The notes under the pieces: generated by a model
Databases searched by the model: none
Seen by the model: the letters and a program-made list of their open reading frames with translations, nothing else
What the model was told of the DNA's origin: nothing
DNA from: Henckelia pumila
Taxonomy: Eukaryota; Streptophyta; Magnoliopsida; Lamiales; Gesneriaceae
Reading direction: 5' to 3'
Length of the DNA stretch: 64,000 nucleotides
Assembly: GCF_033568475.1 (NCBI RefSeq)
Contig: NW_027331831.1
Span: 7,750,001-7,814,000, forward strand
Made by a program: the position numbers and the translations under genes
Shown: in pieces, positions 39,040-50,125 of the stretch
Numbering within the stretch: position 1 is the first letter of the stretch
Layout of the letters: each line of letters starts with the position of its first letter

Positions 39040-40104
39040 ATGCCTCCGAGACAGATGAATAGGCGAGGGGGACCTCCACCTCCACCTCCACCTCCACCTC
39101 TGCAGAATCCGCTTGCAGCATTGGAGCAGGCCAATGCGAATATGATGGCTGGGATTACTGCTCTGTTGGAGCAGCAGGCGGCACGTCCTAGGCTCACCCA
39201 TGATGAGGATGTTTCCGAGCGGTTCCAGAAGAAGGGACCTAAGGAGTTTGTTGGCACCACTGATCCACTCATTGCTGAGGGGTGGATTCGATCACTGGAG
39301 TCCATATTTGACTACATGGGGATCACTGATGCTGACAGGGTGAAGTGTGCAGTGTATATGATGAGAGGTGATGCAGCCTCTTGGTGGGAAGGTGCGGTTC
39401 GAGGTGTGAATCTACCTACATTGACTTGGATAGAGTTCAGACGCATGTTCTATGCCAAGTATTTCACTGAGGATGTGCGCAGTAGCATGATCCGGGAGTT
39501 TATGAGTCTCCGCCAGGGAGACAAGTCTGTGGTGGATTACATCACCCAATTCGAGAGAGGGTGTCGTTTCGTGCCTCTTATTGCTGACAGTGCGCCGGAT
39601 AAGTTGAGGCAATTTGTGGATGGTTTGCGGGCTGACATCAAACATGACGTTCGCATGTTGGATGTCACTACTTATGAGGCGGCAGTTAGCAGAGCATTAC
39701 GTTCTGAGGAAGGGAGGCGAGAGATGCAGCGAGAGCAGCAGAGTAAGAGGCAGTTTCAGCCAGGGTATCAGAGGGCGACTTCGCAGCCTCCTGCGAAGAA
39801 GCCATATACTGGGCCGTCTAAGGGCCCGAATCAGCAGGGACAGCAGCAGAGGCCTCAGGGGCGTCAGCTACAGCAGCAGCAGAGGGGCGGGGCCCCTAAT
39901 ACTGGAGGAGTTCCGATCTGCCCACAGTGTCAGAAGCCGCACCCCGGGAAGTGTCTAGTGGGGTCCAATGTATGCTATGTTTGCAAGGAGCCAGGGCATG
40001 TTTCATATAACTGCCCGAAGAGGAAGAACACCACTGGGCGGGTGTTCGTCATGCAGGCTGAGGAGCCAGACCCAGATACCTCCTTAATCACCGGTATTTC
40101 CTAA
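39040..40104 (+). CDS. Chromovirus Gag
   Basis: The Gag polyprotein packages the element's RNA into cytoplasmic particles. The frame from the ATG at 39040 to the TAA at 40104 is intact, 354 residues. It opens with a basic segment and a nine-proline run. The capsid-like gag domain follows, with features such as FVGTTDPLIAEGWI and AASWWEGAVR typical of plant gypsy Gag. A Gln-rich linker precedes the zinc knuckle CYVCKEPGHVSYNC (CX2CX4HX4C). Before it lies a second Cys/His cluster, CPQCQKPHPGKC, as in Tekay/Del elements. An in-frame ATG five codons upstream (39025) is less likely to be the start. The reading frame runs into a GT-AG bounded segment at its end. Confidence 0.9.
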   Translation: MPPRQMNRRGGPPPPPPPPPLQNPLAALEQANANMMAGITALLEQQAARPRLTHDEDVSERFQKKGPKEFVGTTDPLIAEGWIRSLESIFDYMGITDADRVKCAVYMMRGDAASWWEGAVRGVNLPTLTWIEFRRMFYAKYFTEDVRSSMIREFMSLRQGDKSVVDYITQFERGCRFVPLIADSAPDKLRQFVDGLRADIKHDVRMLDVTTYEAAVSRALRSEEGRREMQREQQSKRQFQPGYQRATSQPPAKKPYTGPSKGPNQQGQQQRPQGRQLQQQQRGGAPNTGGVPICPQCQKPHPGKCLVGSNVCYVCKEPGHVSYNCPKRKNTTGRVFVMQAEEPDPDTSLITGIS

Positions 40105-40290
40105 ACTTCTTCTTTTAAGAAATTTTTTTTTGGGAATTTACTTCATGATTTTAAATTGCATGAATTATCTATTTGTTTGGTTAGAGTATGATGCTCATTT
40201 TATTCGTGTTTTATTAAGAGAAATAATTTTGTAACTTGTATTGGGAGAAAAGTAAGTTTAGTATGCGATTATTGGGATTTCTGCGTCTAG
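40094..40290 (+). other. Intron-like segment between gag and protease
   Basis: The 197 bp begin with GT (GTATTTCC) and end with a pyrimidine-containing TCTAG. They contain the gag stop codon and are T-rich. Removal would join the gag frame (codon start 40093) exactly to the protease frame (next codon at 40293). This is inferred from the sequence; no transcript is available. Confidence 0.45.
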
Positions 40291-42445
40291 GGAGAATTCT
40301 AGTGGGAGGAAATTTCACGTTTGCGTTGCTAGATTCAGGAGCCACGCATTCGTTTATTTCCCTAGGGTATATCAGGCGGGTAGGCATCAAGCCTGAGGTT
40401 GCTGTTACAGGTTACGATGTCACTATGCCGTCTGGTCAGATTCTTACTACCACTAGCGTCTGCAGAGATTTGGAGATGGAGTTACAGGGACATACTATCA
40501 GAGCAGATTTTGTGGTTTTATCGTTGACTGGATTCGATCTGATTTTGGGTATGGATTGGTTGTCAGTCAACGGAGCAGTGATTGATTTTCGACAGAGGAC
40601 AGTGGCAGTGAAACCAGTGGTAGGCGACCATTTTGTGTTCTATGCATCTCCGAGCAGTGAGACCTCGCCTGTTATCTCTTTTACACGTGCGAGGAAGTTA
40701 TTGAGACATGGTTGTCAGGGGTTTCTCGCCAGTGTAGTCACTTCATCAGAACCACCTAGCAGATCATTGTCAGATATAGAGGTGGCTTGTGACTTTTCAG
40801 ATATCTTTCCGAAGGACGTTTCGGGAGTCCCACCAGCTAGAGAGGTGGAGTTCAGTATTGATCTGTTACCAGGTACTGTGCCTATCTCTAAGGCACCGTA
40901 TCGACTTGCTCCTACTGAGATGAAAGAGTTGAAGGAGCAGATTTAAGAGTTGTTGGAGAAGGGCTTTATTCGTCCTAGCTTTTCTCCTTGGAGAGCTCCA
41001 ATGTTGTTTGTGAAGAAAAAGGATGGTAGCATGAGACTTTGTATCGATTACCGAGAGCTCAACAGGGTCACTGTGAAGAACAAGTATCCACTTCCGAGGA
41101 TTGAGGATTTGTTCGATCAGTTGCAGGGAGCTTCGGTTTTCTCCAAGATCGATTTGCGATCTGGCTATCATCAGTTGAGGATTGAGATCTTGACAGAGGC
41201 TCATCTCCGTATTCCATTCACCCCGGAAGTACGAAGATGTATAGAGATTTGCAGTCATTGTATTGGTGGCCCAGCATGAAGAGAGATATTGGCCGATTTG
41301 TATCAGAGTGCTTGACTTGTCAGCAGGTCAAGGCAGAGCATCAGCGTCCTGCAGGGTTACTTAAGCCTCTACCCATTCCGGAGTGGAAGTGGGAGAACAT
41401 CACGATGGACTTTGTAGTTGGCCTTTCGAGGAGTACTAGAGGATGTATAGCTATTTGGGTGATCATGGATAGACTCACCAAGTCAGCTCATTTCTTGTCG
41501 GTGAGGACTACTTACTCATTGACGCAGTATGCAGAGCTTTACATTAAGAAGATTGTTAGACTGCATGGCATACCAGTGTCGATTGTATCGGACAGAGATC
41601 CGAGATTTACGTCTGCATTCTGGAAGAGTTTGCACACAGCTTTGGGGACTCGGCTATTATTCAGTACAGCGTTCCATCCCCAGACAGATGGTCAGTCGGA
41701 GAGGGTGATCCAGATTCTTGAGGATCTACTAAGAGCTTGTGTCATTGATTTTCAGGGCTCTTGGGAGACTAGACTGCCATTAGTGGAGTTTACCTATAAC
41801 AACAGTTTTCAGTCGTCTATAGGTATGGCTCCTTATGCAGCTCTCTACGGGAGAAGATGTAGATCGCCAGTGCATTGGGATGAGGTTGGCGAGAGGATTT
41901 TATTTGGTCCCGAGATTGTACAGCAGACTGCCGATGTTGTGACACAGATACGGGATCGTATGAGAACAGCTCAGAGTCGTCAGAAGAGTTATGCTGATAC
42001 TCGACGACGAGATCTTGGGTTTGTAGTAGGTGATCATGTGTTTCTGAAAGTATCACCTATGAAAGGGGTGACGAGATTTGGTCGCAGAGGCAAGTTGAAT
42101 CCGAGATATATTGGGCCATTTGAGATCTTGGAGAGAGTTGGCACTTTGGCATACCGTTTAGCACTACCGCCAGGGCTTGCAGCAGTGCACAACGTTTTCC
42201 ATGTATCCATGCTTCGGAGATACATCTCTAATCCGACGCATGTGTTGGATCACGAGCCTTTGCAGTTAGCACCAGATCTAGCATTTGAGGAGAGGCCTGT
42301 TCGTATCTTAACCAGAGAGGAGCGGAGATTGAGGACGCGGGTCATAGCGATGGTCAAAGTCCAGTGGCAGAATCATTCCGAGGAGAAAGCCACTTGGGAG
42401 GCCGAGGCAGACATGAGGACTCGCTACCCGGAGTTATTCGAGTAA
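40291..42445 (+). pseudogene. Chromovirus Pol: protease, partial RT, integrase, chromodomain
   Basis: The protease motif LDSGATHSF is at about 40328-40354 and is intact. The RT start ([34 protein letters not shown]) is interrupted by TAA at 40944-40946, a Gln-to-stop type change. Near 41190 the frame jumps to the integrase zinc-finger region, so the RT catalytic box and all of RNase H are missing. A frameshift follows at about 41215-41236. From 41237 an intact 402-codon frame carries the integrase core with Asp58, Asp119 and Glu155 at exact D-35-E spacing. Near the stop lies a chromodomain-like tail (VKVQWQNHSEEKATWE). The element is dead but keeps a complete integrase core. Confidence 0.93.
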
Positions 42446-42476
42446 ACACTTTAATTTCGAGTACGAAATTCAATTT

Positions 42477-42489
42477 AAGGGGGGGAGAA
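42477..42489 (+). other. Polypurine tract of chromovirus
   Basis: AAGGGGGGGAGAA just before the 3' LTR start at 42491. Confidence 0.85.
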
Positions 42490-42490
42490 T

Positions 42491-45281
42491 TGTAACACCT
42501 AGAATTTCTAAAACGTAAATCCGCATGCATAATTAGGATAAATTAATTTTAAAATAAGGGTTAAATGAATTTATGTGTTATTATGTGATTTATATGCATG
42601 ATTTAAGTTATTTTAGCATTTAACCCAAAATTAGTGATTTTCGTGATTTATGGAAATTAATTGTTTTGATCGCGTAGACGGGACCGTGGACGGACGAGAT
42701 ACCAAAATATTTAGCCAAAAATATTTTATGAGTTTATGAGCCTTAAAAATAATATTTTAAGATATTTTGTCAAGAAAATTTTAGTATTTAATTATATATT
42801 TATTTAAGAATTTATTTTTAGCCAAAATAAGTCATTTTAATGACTTTTATTAATATTTAAAAATTTCCTAATTTTATATTTCGGGATTTTTGGTTGTGTT
42901 ATCAGATTATTATTATTTACTAAGGATTTTAAATATTTAGTTAGATATGATTTTATTTTTAAATTATTAATATCCTATTTTAATTCTAATTATCAAAATT
43001 TTAAAAAGAAAACCTAAACCTACCCTACCACAAATTCTTTTAGCCGACAACTCCCTCTTCTTCCACCCTCCTTCACGCCTCCATCTTCATTCTGGAAAAA
43101 AAAAACCCCATAGCCGATTATTCAAGCTTCATTCTTTAAAGGTTTTTGGTCCGTTCGTCGTCCCGGAGCCACGTAAACGCATCAACCTTCGTCTATAAAT
43201 TGAAAAGGCATGTTTAACTCCTTTCTTTAACACCATATAAGCTATTATGCACGAATGAGATTTTTTGTTTCAGAATTTATTAGCCATGGTTCGAATTTAT
43301 TGCAAGTATGAATGAATTGTTGCATGTTTTGGTGAATTCATGATCATAACTCGTTTTTTTACCTTGCATGGTTTGGTCCAGAGGCTAGGGCTCGAGTCAG
43401 TGGTGGGCTAGGGTCCTAGGAAGCCAGTCATGGTCGGGATATGGGGCTGGAATGGGCTGTAGACGTGGCATTCAAGATCTGGTGCACAGATTGCGCAGGT
43501 TTAGAGTTCCGAGAAAAAGAGTTCGTTCTCTTCACTCCGGCCACGGTTTGATGTGAGGTTTGTTGTGTTAGAAACCCCTACGTGTTTACTAAGTCTAGGA
43601 ATTAATTTCACAGTGATTGATGGTCGGAGAAAGCGGCACGATCGAAAACCCCGGCGCTGCTCAGGTCTGCGCGCGATTCCAGGATAGGCGGATTTGCAGC
43701 TGTTCGTTCTCCTTCGTTAGGACTCCGTTTTGGCTGGTTTTTGGCTTTTTGGAAACTTCTTGAAGTTTTCTAGGTGTATATGGTGGAGCTGCGGCCTTTG
43801 GGTGGCCGGAGCTGTCCGGCAGCTGGCCACAAAACTTGCTGCTCGCGCGGGTTAGGAAAGGGGAAAGGGGGGGATCGGGTTTGGGGTTTGTTGGGTGATG
43901 GGTCGGGTCTGAGGGTATGGGTCGGGTCAGTAGGGTCTAGGGTCGGGTCAAGTGAGTCCGGGTCCGGGTTAGGTGGGCCGGGCTCGAGTATTTTAATTTT
44001 AAAATGTTTAATGTTTTAATTGGTTTTTGGGCCAATTAATTAGAAATAAAATTATTTGGGCTTCCAAATAATTTTATTTGGGCTTTTTAAATTATTTTTA
44101 AGTTAGCCCAATAATTTTATGGGCTCGTGGGCCCATAGGAATTTTTGGGCCAGTCAGTGGATTTTTGGGCCAGTCTAGAATTTTATTGGGTTTAATTAAG
44201 TTAATGGGCTTAAATATTTTATTCAGGTCCAGTTAAGTATAATTAAGTTATTTGGGCTAAGATATGATTATTGGGCTTTAATTTAAGTATAATGGGCTTA
44301 GAGTGAGTGACCAGCAGTCTGGACCAACCCATGAAAAATAAATAAGTCCGAAATATATATTTAATTATTTTATGCATGAAATTCATATTTTAAGTATAAG
44401 TATATTATATTATTAAAAATTAATTAAATATATATTACGGACATATTTTCAGTGCATGCATTCATGAAAATTTTATATGATTATGATTATGTTATGTTGA
44501 GCAATAAAAATATATTTTTGGTGAAAATTGAAGTATGTGTGACATAGGGGTGGTTTTTCACCATATGATTCGATAGTTTTACTACCATAAGGGTGATTAT
44601 CCACCATATGATTCGGTAGTTTACTACCATAGGAGGTGATTTATCACCGCCATCGTACGTTGGTTTATGAGACTGATCAGTCGACACATGAGCGTCACAC
44701 TTATGGATAGGACCATCTTCAGGTTTCAAATGCATTGCTCAATTATGTTATGTATGATGAAGAAAGTTATGATATATGTAAGATTTATGATTCAGCATTT
44801 ATGTTATGAAAAATGTTTCCATGCATGCTCATGTACATGTATATGTATTAGTATTTACGATGATGCATTATTTTTAACCTTATTATAAAGGATTAGACAT
44901 GTTGAGCCCCTAGGCTCACTACGCTTATATGGTGCAGGTGAGCATGATGAATTTGATGTAGCTCCTACCGGTGATGAGGACGTATGAGATCATGGAGCAG
45001 TGGACCCCGTGACCGTCGCAGTTTTTAGTTTATTATGATTTGATTTTGAAAACATGTTTTATTTTATTATTATTCCGCATATGATATTTTTCAGTAGAGT
45101 TATTTATTATTTTAAAATGATGCATGAAATATTTTTAAGAATTTATTTATTTAATATTTTTTTTAGATTATTTAATATTTAGCATTTTATTTTTATATAC
45201 ATATGTGTATGGGCATGTATGTATAGTAGTATTATTTAAAAAATAATAAAAATTCCGCATTTAGAAGTAGTAGGCGTTTCA
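42491..45281 (+). repeat. 3' LTR of chromovirus
   Basis: 2791 bp, nearly identical to 36054-38835. Small indels lie near 44860 and 45240. In its stem-loop array (44549-44648) the first stem changes one C to T, keeping a G-U pair; the second stem loses one pair. Confidence 0.95.
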
Positions 45282-46089
45282 ATAGAGTTATCATGTTTAT
45301 ATTTGAACGCATGTATATGTCTTGTATACTGAGAATTATATTCTCACCGGAGTTCATCCGGCTGTTGTCTTGTTTTGTATGTGTGCATGACAAAAGGTGG
45401 GGCAGAAACTAGTCAAAGATGACATTGACAGCTTGGGAGAGAGTTTAGCACATGAGGACTCGGGTTTTAGTTGTATTGTCTAGAAACATCGAACATGTTA
45501 GAAATATGTTGATTTGAAGTACACTTATACAACTTGATGTAGATGTGTATTTTATCGCTTTCTGAATGATCCGTTTGATGTAATAAATGCATGCTTGTAT
45601 GCTTGAGACTTCATATATGTCCATATGCATGTTTCAGATTTTATAAACCATGATTTGAGTTGGTTTTTGAATGATTTGGATTGAAGGTTCGAAGTTTGAC
45701 AGCAAATGAATTCTGCAGAATTTCGAACAGGGCACGCACGCTTGATCGCGTGAACTCGCAGGATCGAGCGCAGCATGTGATTTTCTCAAACAGAGAATTT
45801 GATTTTGAGGCCCGCTCGATTGGATGAGTTCGTGGGATCGAGCGCGGCCAAATATTTTCCAGACCCGAGATCTGATGATTTAAGCTCGCTCGATCGGGTG
45901 AGTTTACCCAATCGAGTGAGGTTCTGACATTTTTTTTTAAAAAAAAATTTAAGCTCTTGGTTTAAAAATTCTTTTATTGTTTGATTATTGTTCATTAATC
46001 CTTAAATGATTTGAGCCTTTATTAATTAATCATATTTAGTGATTAATTGCCCCAAGATTTGATTAGCAACCTGAGGTCCTCACACCGGG

Positions 46090-47896
46090 TAACTCAATTT
46101 CAAAAACAAAAGAGTCCAACTTAACCCATAAAACAAAGTGGGCTAAAGAAAAAAATTGATCAATTAAGTACGAGTCTAATTTATTAATTCCTAAGTCCTA
46201 ACCTAATTTCATAAATAAAAAAGCCCATTGCAACCCATAAAACACAGTGTGATAAAGAAAAATGGTTTTTTCTGTTCACATTTGTTATTTTTATACGTAA
46301 ATGGATAAGAATGTGTAAGGAAGATAGATATGAATTGTGCTTGAGAGACAATAAATGAACCAAATTATTTATTCATTTTTTGTTTCATATTCTTTTTGTT
46401 GTTATTAATTAAATAAGTTCAACAAACAACTTAATCAGGTACAATATTCTTTTTCTTTTGTTTTTTTCCATCTGTTTATGATTTATTTTAAAATTTATCA
46501 ATCTAATGTTGAAAAATGGTTATTATTTAGAAAATAATTAATGCTAATTTGATTATTTGATATATATATATAAATTGAAACCATTATTTTATTTTTAATA
46601 CATAATTAAAATCATTATATTCTATTTTAATAAATAAATATTTTATTTTATTTATTTTAGTTCATAATTATATCATTGAATTTAATTCACTTTAACTAAG
46701 TTTTCTTATAAAAAACAGTGATTGAGATTATTTAAAATTAATATTGAATGTTTTTTTTAAAAAGAATCTGGACTTCAAGTTTTAATATTTTAAAATGATA
46801 TATGGTAGAATTTCATATATTATGTATTTTGGAAGACATTATATATTAATGTATTGTTTTTTAATTATTCGTGTATATTATATTTTACTATTAATTAATG
46901 TACTCTCCGTATTTTTTCAAAGTTTAAATAATTTTTTAAGTTATTTTAAAAATTTGCATCGCACCATTTCGTGAAAAGATATTATAATTTAAATAGTAGT
47001 CATCGTGACCATTGCAATGTACCATGCATGAGCTCAATGACCCAATTTTTAAGAAAAAATGAGTTCTACACAACCTAATTATCAAAGGGATGATCGACTT
47101 GGAAAAAAAAGACGACAAAGAGTATAAACACATTCACAAATTTTAGACGAATAATATAAGTGAATATTGTAAGTAGAGTTGAAATCATAGCTCCACCATC
47201 GTAAATAATCAAGTGTTATCCTATGGTTTGTTCAAATATGCAATGAGTAAATGGATTCGAGACAGTGTCTCATTATTTCTAAATTGTGATAAAATATTTA
47301 TTTTATACAATGAAATTGTTGTGTGTGTGTGTGTGTTTTTTTTTTTTATATATGATAAATTTGTTTGAAATTCGATAACACTCTGTTCATGTTGGATCCA
47401 GGTTGGCGTGCCAAACATAAAACCAAGTCAAAGTTGTGGGACTAATTTAAACGTGCGTAACTTAGATCGAAGTTAAAGTCAATTACAACCACACAACATT
47501 TATTTAAAAGTGAATTATTTGTTTGACATTAAGAAGTACTACTCGAAGTTGAATTTTATATACTAGTTAGCTAGCAGCACAAAAGGAATAACATGATAAA
47601 TATTTCCCCAACTCCAACCTAAGTGCACAGCTTTGATCGAATATTATCTGATTAATGTTTATAGCTAGGCACATTTTCCTGCACGGGATTAATTAGAATG
47701 ATTATCGCATTGGATTGCCTATCACAATCTAAATGAGATGCGTTAATATAATAATTAAAAAAAATTGAAAAGAAGAAGGGTTTGTTAGAATACGTGTTCG
47801 AATCCAAGAATATCTCATCTCAAACTTTCTCAAAAAAATAATATTAGTCAAGGTATAAGTGCATCCTATGACGTTTAAGCGTATTTAATATAATAA
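46090..47896. other. Spacer after the nested composite
   Basis: No gene is seen. An imperfect pair of about 45-bp repeats (ACCCATAAAACAAAGTG near 46125 and ACCCATAAAACACAGTG near 46230) and a (GT)n run near 47319-47335 are present. Otherwise it is AT-rich. Confidence 0.45.
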
Positions 47897-48318
47897 GGAA
47901 AAAACTACACTTTTTTGTCCTGTTATTTTTTTTCCCACTTTTGTTCTGTTAACTGTGAATTATGTATTTTTAGTCATGTAACTTGAATTATTTTTTTTCA
48001 TTTGATCTTGTTACGATAAATTTTCATTTTTAGTCATATAACTTGTATATTATTTTTATTTGGTCTTTTAACTTGTAGTTGTACGTTTTCATTTTGATCT
48101 TTTTTATAAATCTTAAAAGGACTGAAAATGAAAGAAAATACAAGTTAATTGATAAAAATGAAACAATACACAAGTTACATGATTAAAAATAAAAATTTAC
48201 CGTAACAAGACTGAAAGATGAAAAAAAAACATGCAAATTACAGGACTGAAAATACAAATTCATATTTAATAGGACCAAAAGTGAATATAAATAACAAGAC
48301 TAAAATTGTTGTTATCCC
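47897..48318. mobile_element. Fold-back MITE of about 420 bp
   Basis: The left half (GTCCTGTTATTT, TAGTCATGTAACTTG, TAACTTGTA) is mirrored by the right half (AAATAACAAGAC, ACAAGTTACATGATTA) around a centre near 48110, so each arm is about 200 bp. ATAATAA flanks both ends (47890-47896, 48319-48325). There is no coding sequence. The short duplication would fit hAT or another TIR family; unassigned. Confidence 0.75.
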
Positions 48319-48325
48319 ATAATAA

Positions 48326-48888
48326 ATAATGATAGTGTTTTAAACTTTTGAACCAATTTACAAAACCAAGAAACGTAATCTATCAAGTGCTAGACTTTTT
48401 TTTCTTCTTTTTTTTCACGTAGTATATGGTCTTCAATTGTTTTTTTCCCCATCTCTCCCTTTCATCTCGCTTTCAGGCTATAACTTTCAAATCAAAGGTA
48501 ATTCACAGTTAAAGTTTTATGAGAAATGTTTCTTTTTTTAAAAAAATTATTTTATAAATGTTCTATTACAAGATAAAAATCATGATGACGATGCAAGGTA
48601 AACACTTAAACATCATATTACAGCAATATTTTATATTAAAACAGGAGTCGTATCGTATTTAAATAAAATTCTTAGTGGCATCTTCTCATCTCTTCAATAG
48701 GAAAAAAAATGAATTGCACTTATTTTAAGTTTAACCACCCCACAATCTTTTTAATAAAGTAAATATTTTTTCGTGGTAAGTTATTGATTTTTTAGGAGGA
48801 TGTTTTTTTTAACCCAACTCCAAAACAATTTATTAATCATCAACAGAGGAGATACAATCATCCATAACGATATTAATAATAGATTGCG
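48326..48888. other. AT-rich spacer
   Basis: No gene or element end was recognised between the fold-back MITE and the copia element. Confidence 0.4.
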
Positions 48889-48893
48889 AAATT

Positions 48894-49117
48894 TATTGAG
48901 AGATATAATAATGGAATGTAAATATTGTATTAGCAGGAAGAATCCTTAATTGTGGAACATATAATTTCGGTTAGGAAAGATCTTAGGAGGAATGATTTAT
49001 TTGCTAATTCTTAGAAGATTTGCTCCATAAATTGTTGAGAAATGCTTGTATATATCATGCACGGTTCATTGTGAATAATATACATATATTTTCATCTTCA
49101 TTACTTTGTTCTTCACA
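48894..49117 (+). repeat. 5' LTR of copia element
   Basis: 224 bp, starts TATTGAGAGATA and ends GTTCTTCACA. Same length as the 3' LTR. Confidence 0.93.
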
Positions 49118-49130
49118 TGGTATCAAAGCC
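49118..49130 (+). other. Primer-binding site of copia element
   Basis: TGGTATCAAAGCC directly follows the LTR, as in initiator tRNA-Met-primed copia elements. Confidence 0.85.
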
Positions 49131-50125
49131 ATGGCTAAGACTGATGGTGATGAAAATAAGAAAGAAAGTGTTGTGACAGAAAAGAACACATCGCAATATC
49201 ATCTATCGGCTAATGACAATCCAAAAAATGTTATCACGCAAGTTCAGCTGAAAGGCAAGAACTATGAAGAATGGGCTCGAGCGATGCGGACAGCATTACG
49301 TGCCAAGAAAAAATTTTCATTCATTGATGGCTCAGTGAAGCAGCCGCCAGATGATTCTGCAGAACAGGAAGATTGGTGGACAGTGAACTCCATGTTGGTA
49401 TCATGGATTCTAAACACCATCGAACCTACTTTGCGATTGACTATAACTTATTTGGAGATCGCGAAAGAACTATGGGAAGACATCAAGGAACGATTCTCAG
49501 TGGGAAATGGACCACGCATTCAACAACTCAAATCTGAGTTGGCTGAATGTAAACAGCACGACCAAAGTGTTGTGAATTACTATGGAAAGATTAAGATGAT
49601 ATGAGAAGAATTGGGTAACTACGAACAGTACCCGACATGCCGCTATGGAGGATGCAAGTGTAACATTAGCGCAGAACTAGACAAGAGGCGTGAAGAGGAG
49701 AGACTACACCAATTCTTGATGGGGTTAGATGACTCCGTCTATGGCACGACACGTTCCAACATATTGAGCAGTGAAACACTGCCAAATTTGAACCGAGCGT
49801 ATGCCATGATTATTCAAGAAGAGCGAGTTCGCAGTATAGCTCGTGGGAAGGAACAACGAGGTGAGCCTATGGCATTTTCTATTCAAGCAACATCGGGCTC
49901 AAAGGGACGGATGGAACCTCGAGGCAAAGGAGTGCCCTGCCCGATTTGCAAAAGAGATGGACATGCTACGGAGTCATGTTTTCAGTTGATCGGGTATCCT
50001 GACTGGGGGGGGATCGCCCTCGAGGCAGTGAACGTGGAACAGGACGTGGAACAGGAGGAAACAGACCACCTGCCTCATCCGGAGGAAGAGGACGCAGTGG
50101 GCAGATTCGTGCCAATGCGGCACAG
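49131..50125 (+). pseudogene. Copia Gag, broken
   Basis: The ATG at 49131 overlaps the end of the primer site region and opens a copia Gag. The domain contains KGKNYEEWARAMRTALRAKKK and an IDGSVKQP segment, then a zinc knuckle CPICKRDGHATESC (CX2CX4HX4C) at about 49939-49980. A TGA at 49602-49604 replaces a tryptophan codon. A length change in the G run at about 50004-50012 shifts the frame just after the knuckle, before the Gly/Arg-rich linker to the protease. Confidence 0.9.

Larger units (their letters stand above)
36054..45281 (+). mobile_element. Ty3/gypsy chromovirus (Tekay/Del-like), defective
   Basis: A 9228-bp element with LTRs 36054-38835 and 42491-45281 and ATAGA on both sides (36049-36053, 45282-45286). 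The order is primer site, gag, protease, partial RT, integrase with a chromodomain-like tail, purine tract. By eye the LTRs differ by about 40 substitutions in 2.78 kb, roughly 1.5%, so insertion is fairly recent. A large internal deletion, an early stop and a frameshift make it unable to replicate by itself. A diverged relative survives as the solo LTR at 3460-6089. Confidence 0.95.
25151..46084 (+). mobile_element. Large nested LTR retroelement (outer element)
   Basis: It starts TGTAAGGCCC at 25151 and ends GTCCTCACA at 46084, flanked by CCGGG on both sides (25146-25150, 46085-46089). LTRs are 25151-28630 and 34776-46084; without insertions each is about 2.08 kb. A tRNA-Met-type primer site TGGTATCAGAGC is at 28636-28647, and a purine-rich tract GCGGGGAGGAAA precedes the 3' LTR. 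The end ATTTCGAGGACGAAATC resembles the last bases of Ty3/gypsy pol, so it is probably a Ty3/gypsy derivative. The interior has no recognisable gag or pol: either a LARD or a fully decayed element. It is the oldest layer of the composite. Confidence 0.9.
34776..46084 (+). repeat. 3' LTR of outer element, split by a chromovirus
   Basis: LTR sequence 34776-36053 continues at 45287 after the nested chromovirus and its ATAGA duplication. The uninterrupted version is seen in the 5' LTR near 26436-26450. The LTR ends at 46084. Confidence 0.88.

Noticed and set aside
39412..39645. Minus-strand frames opposite chromovirus gag and pol, and similar ones opposite copia pol
   Set aside because: They are antisense shadows of long real coding frames, with no motifs.
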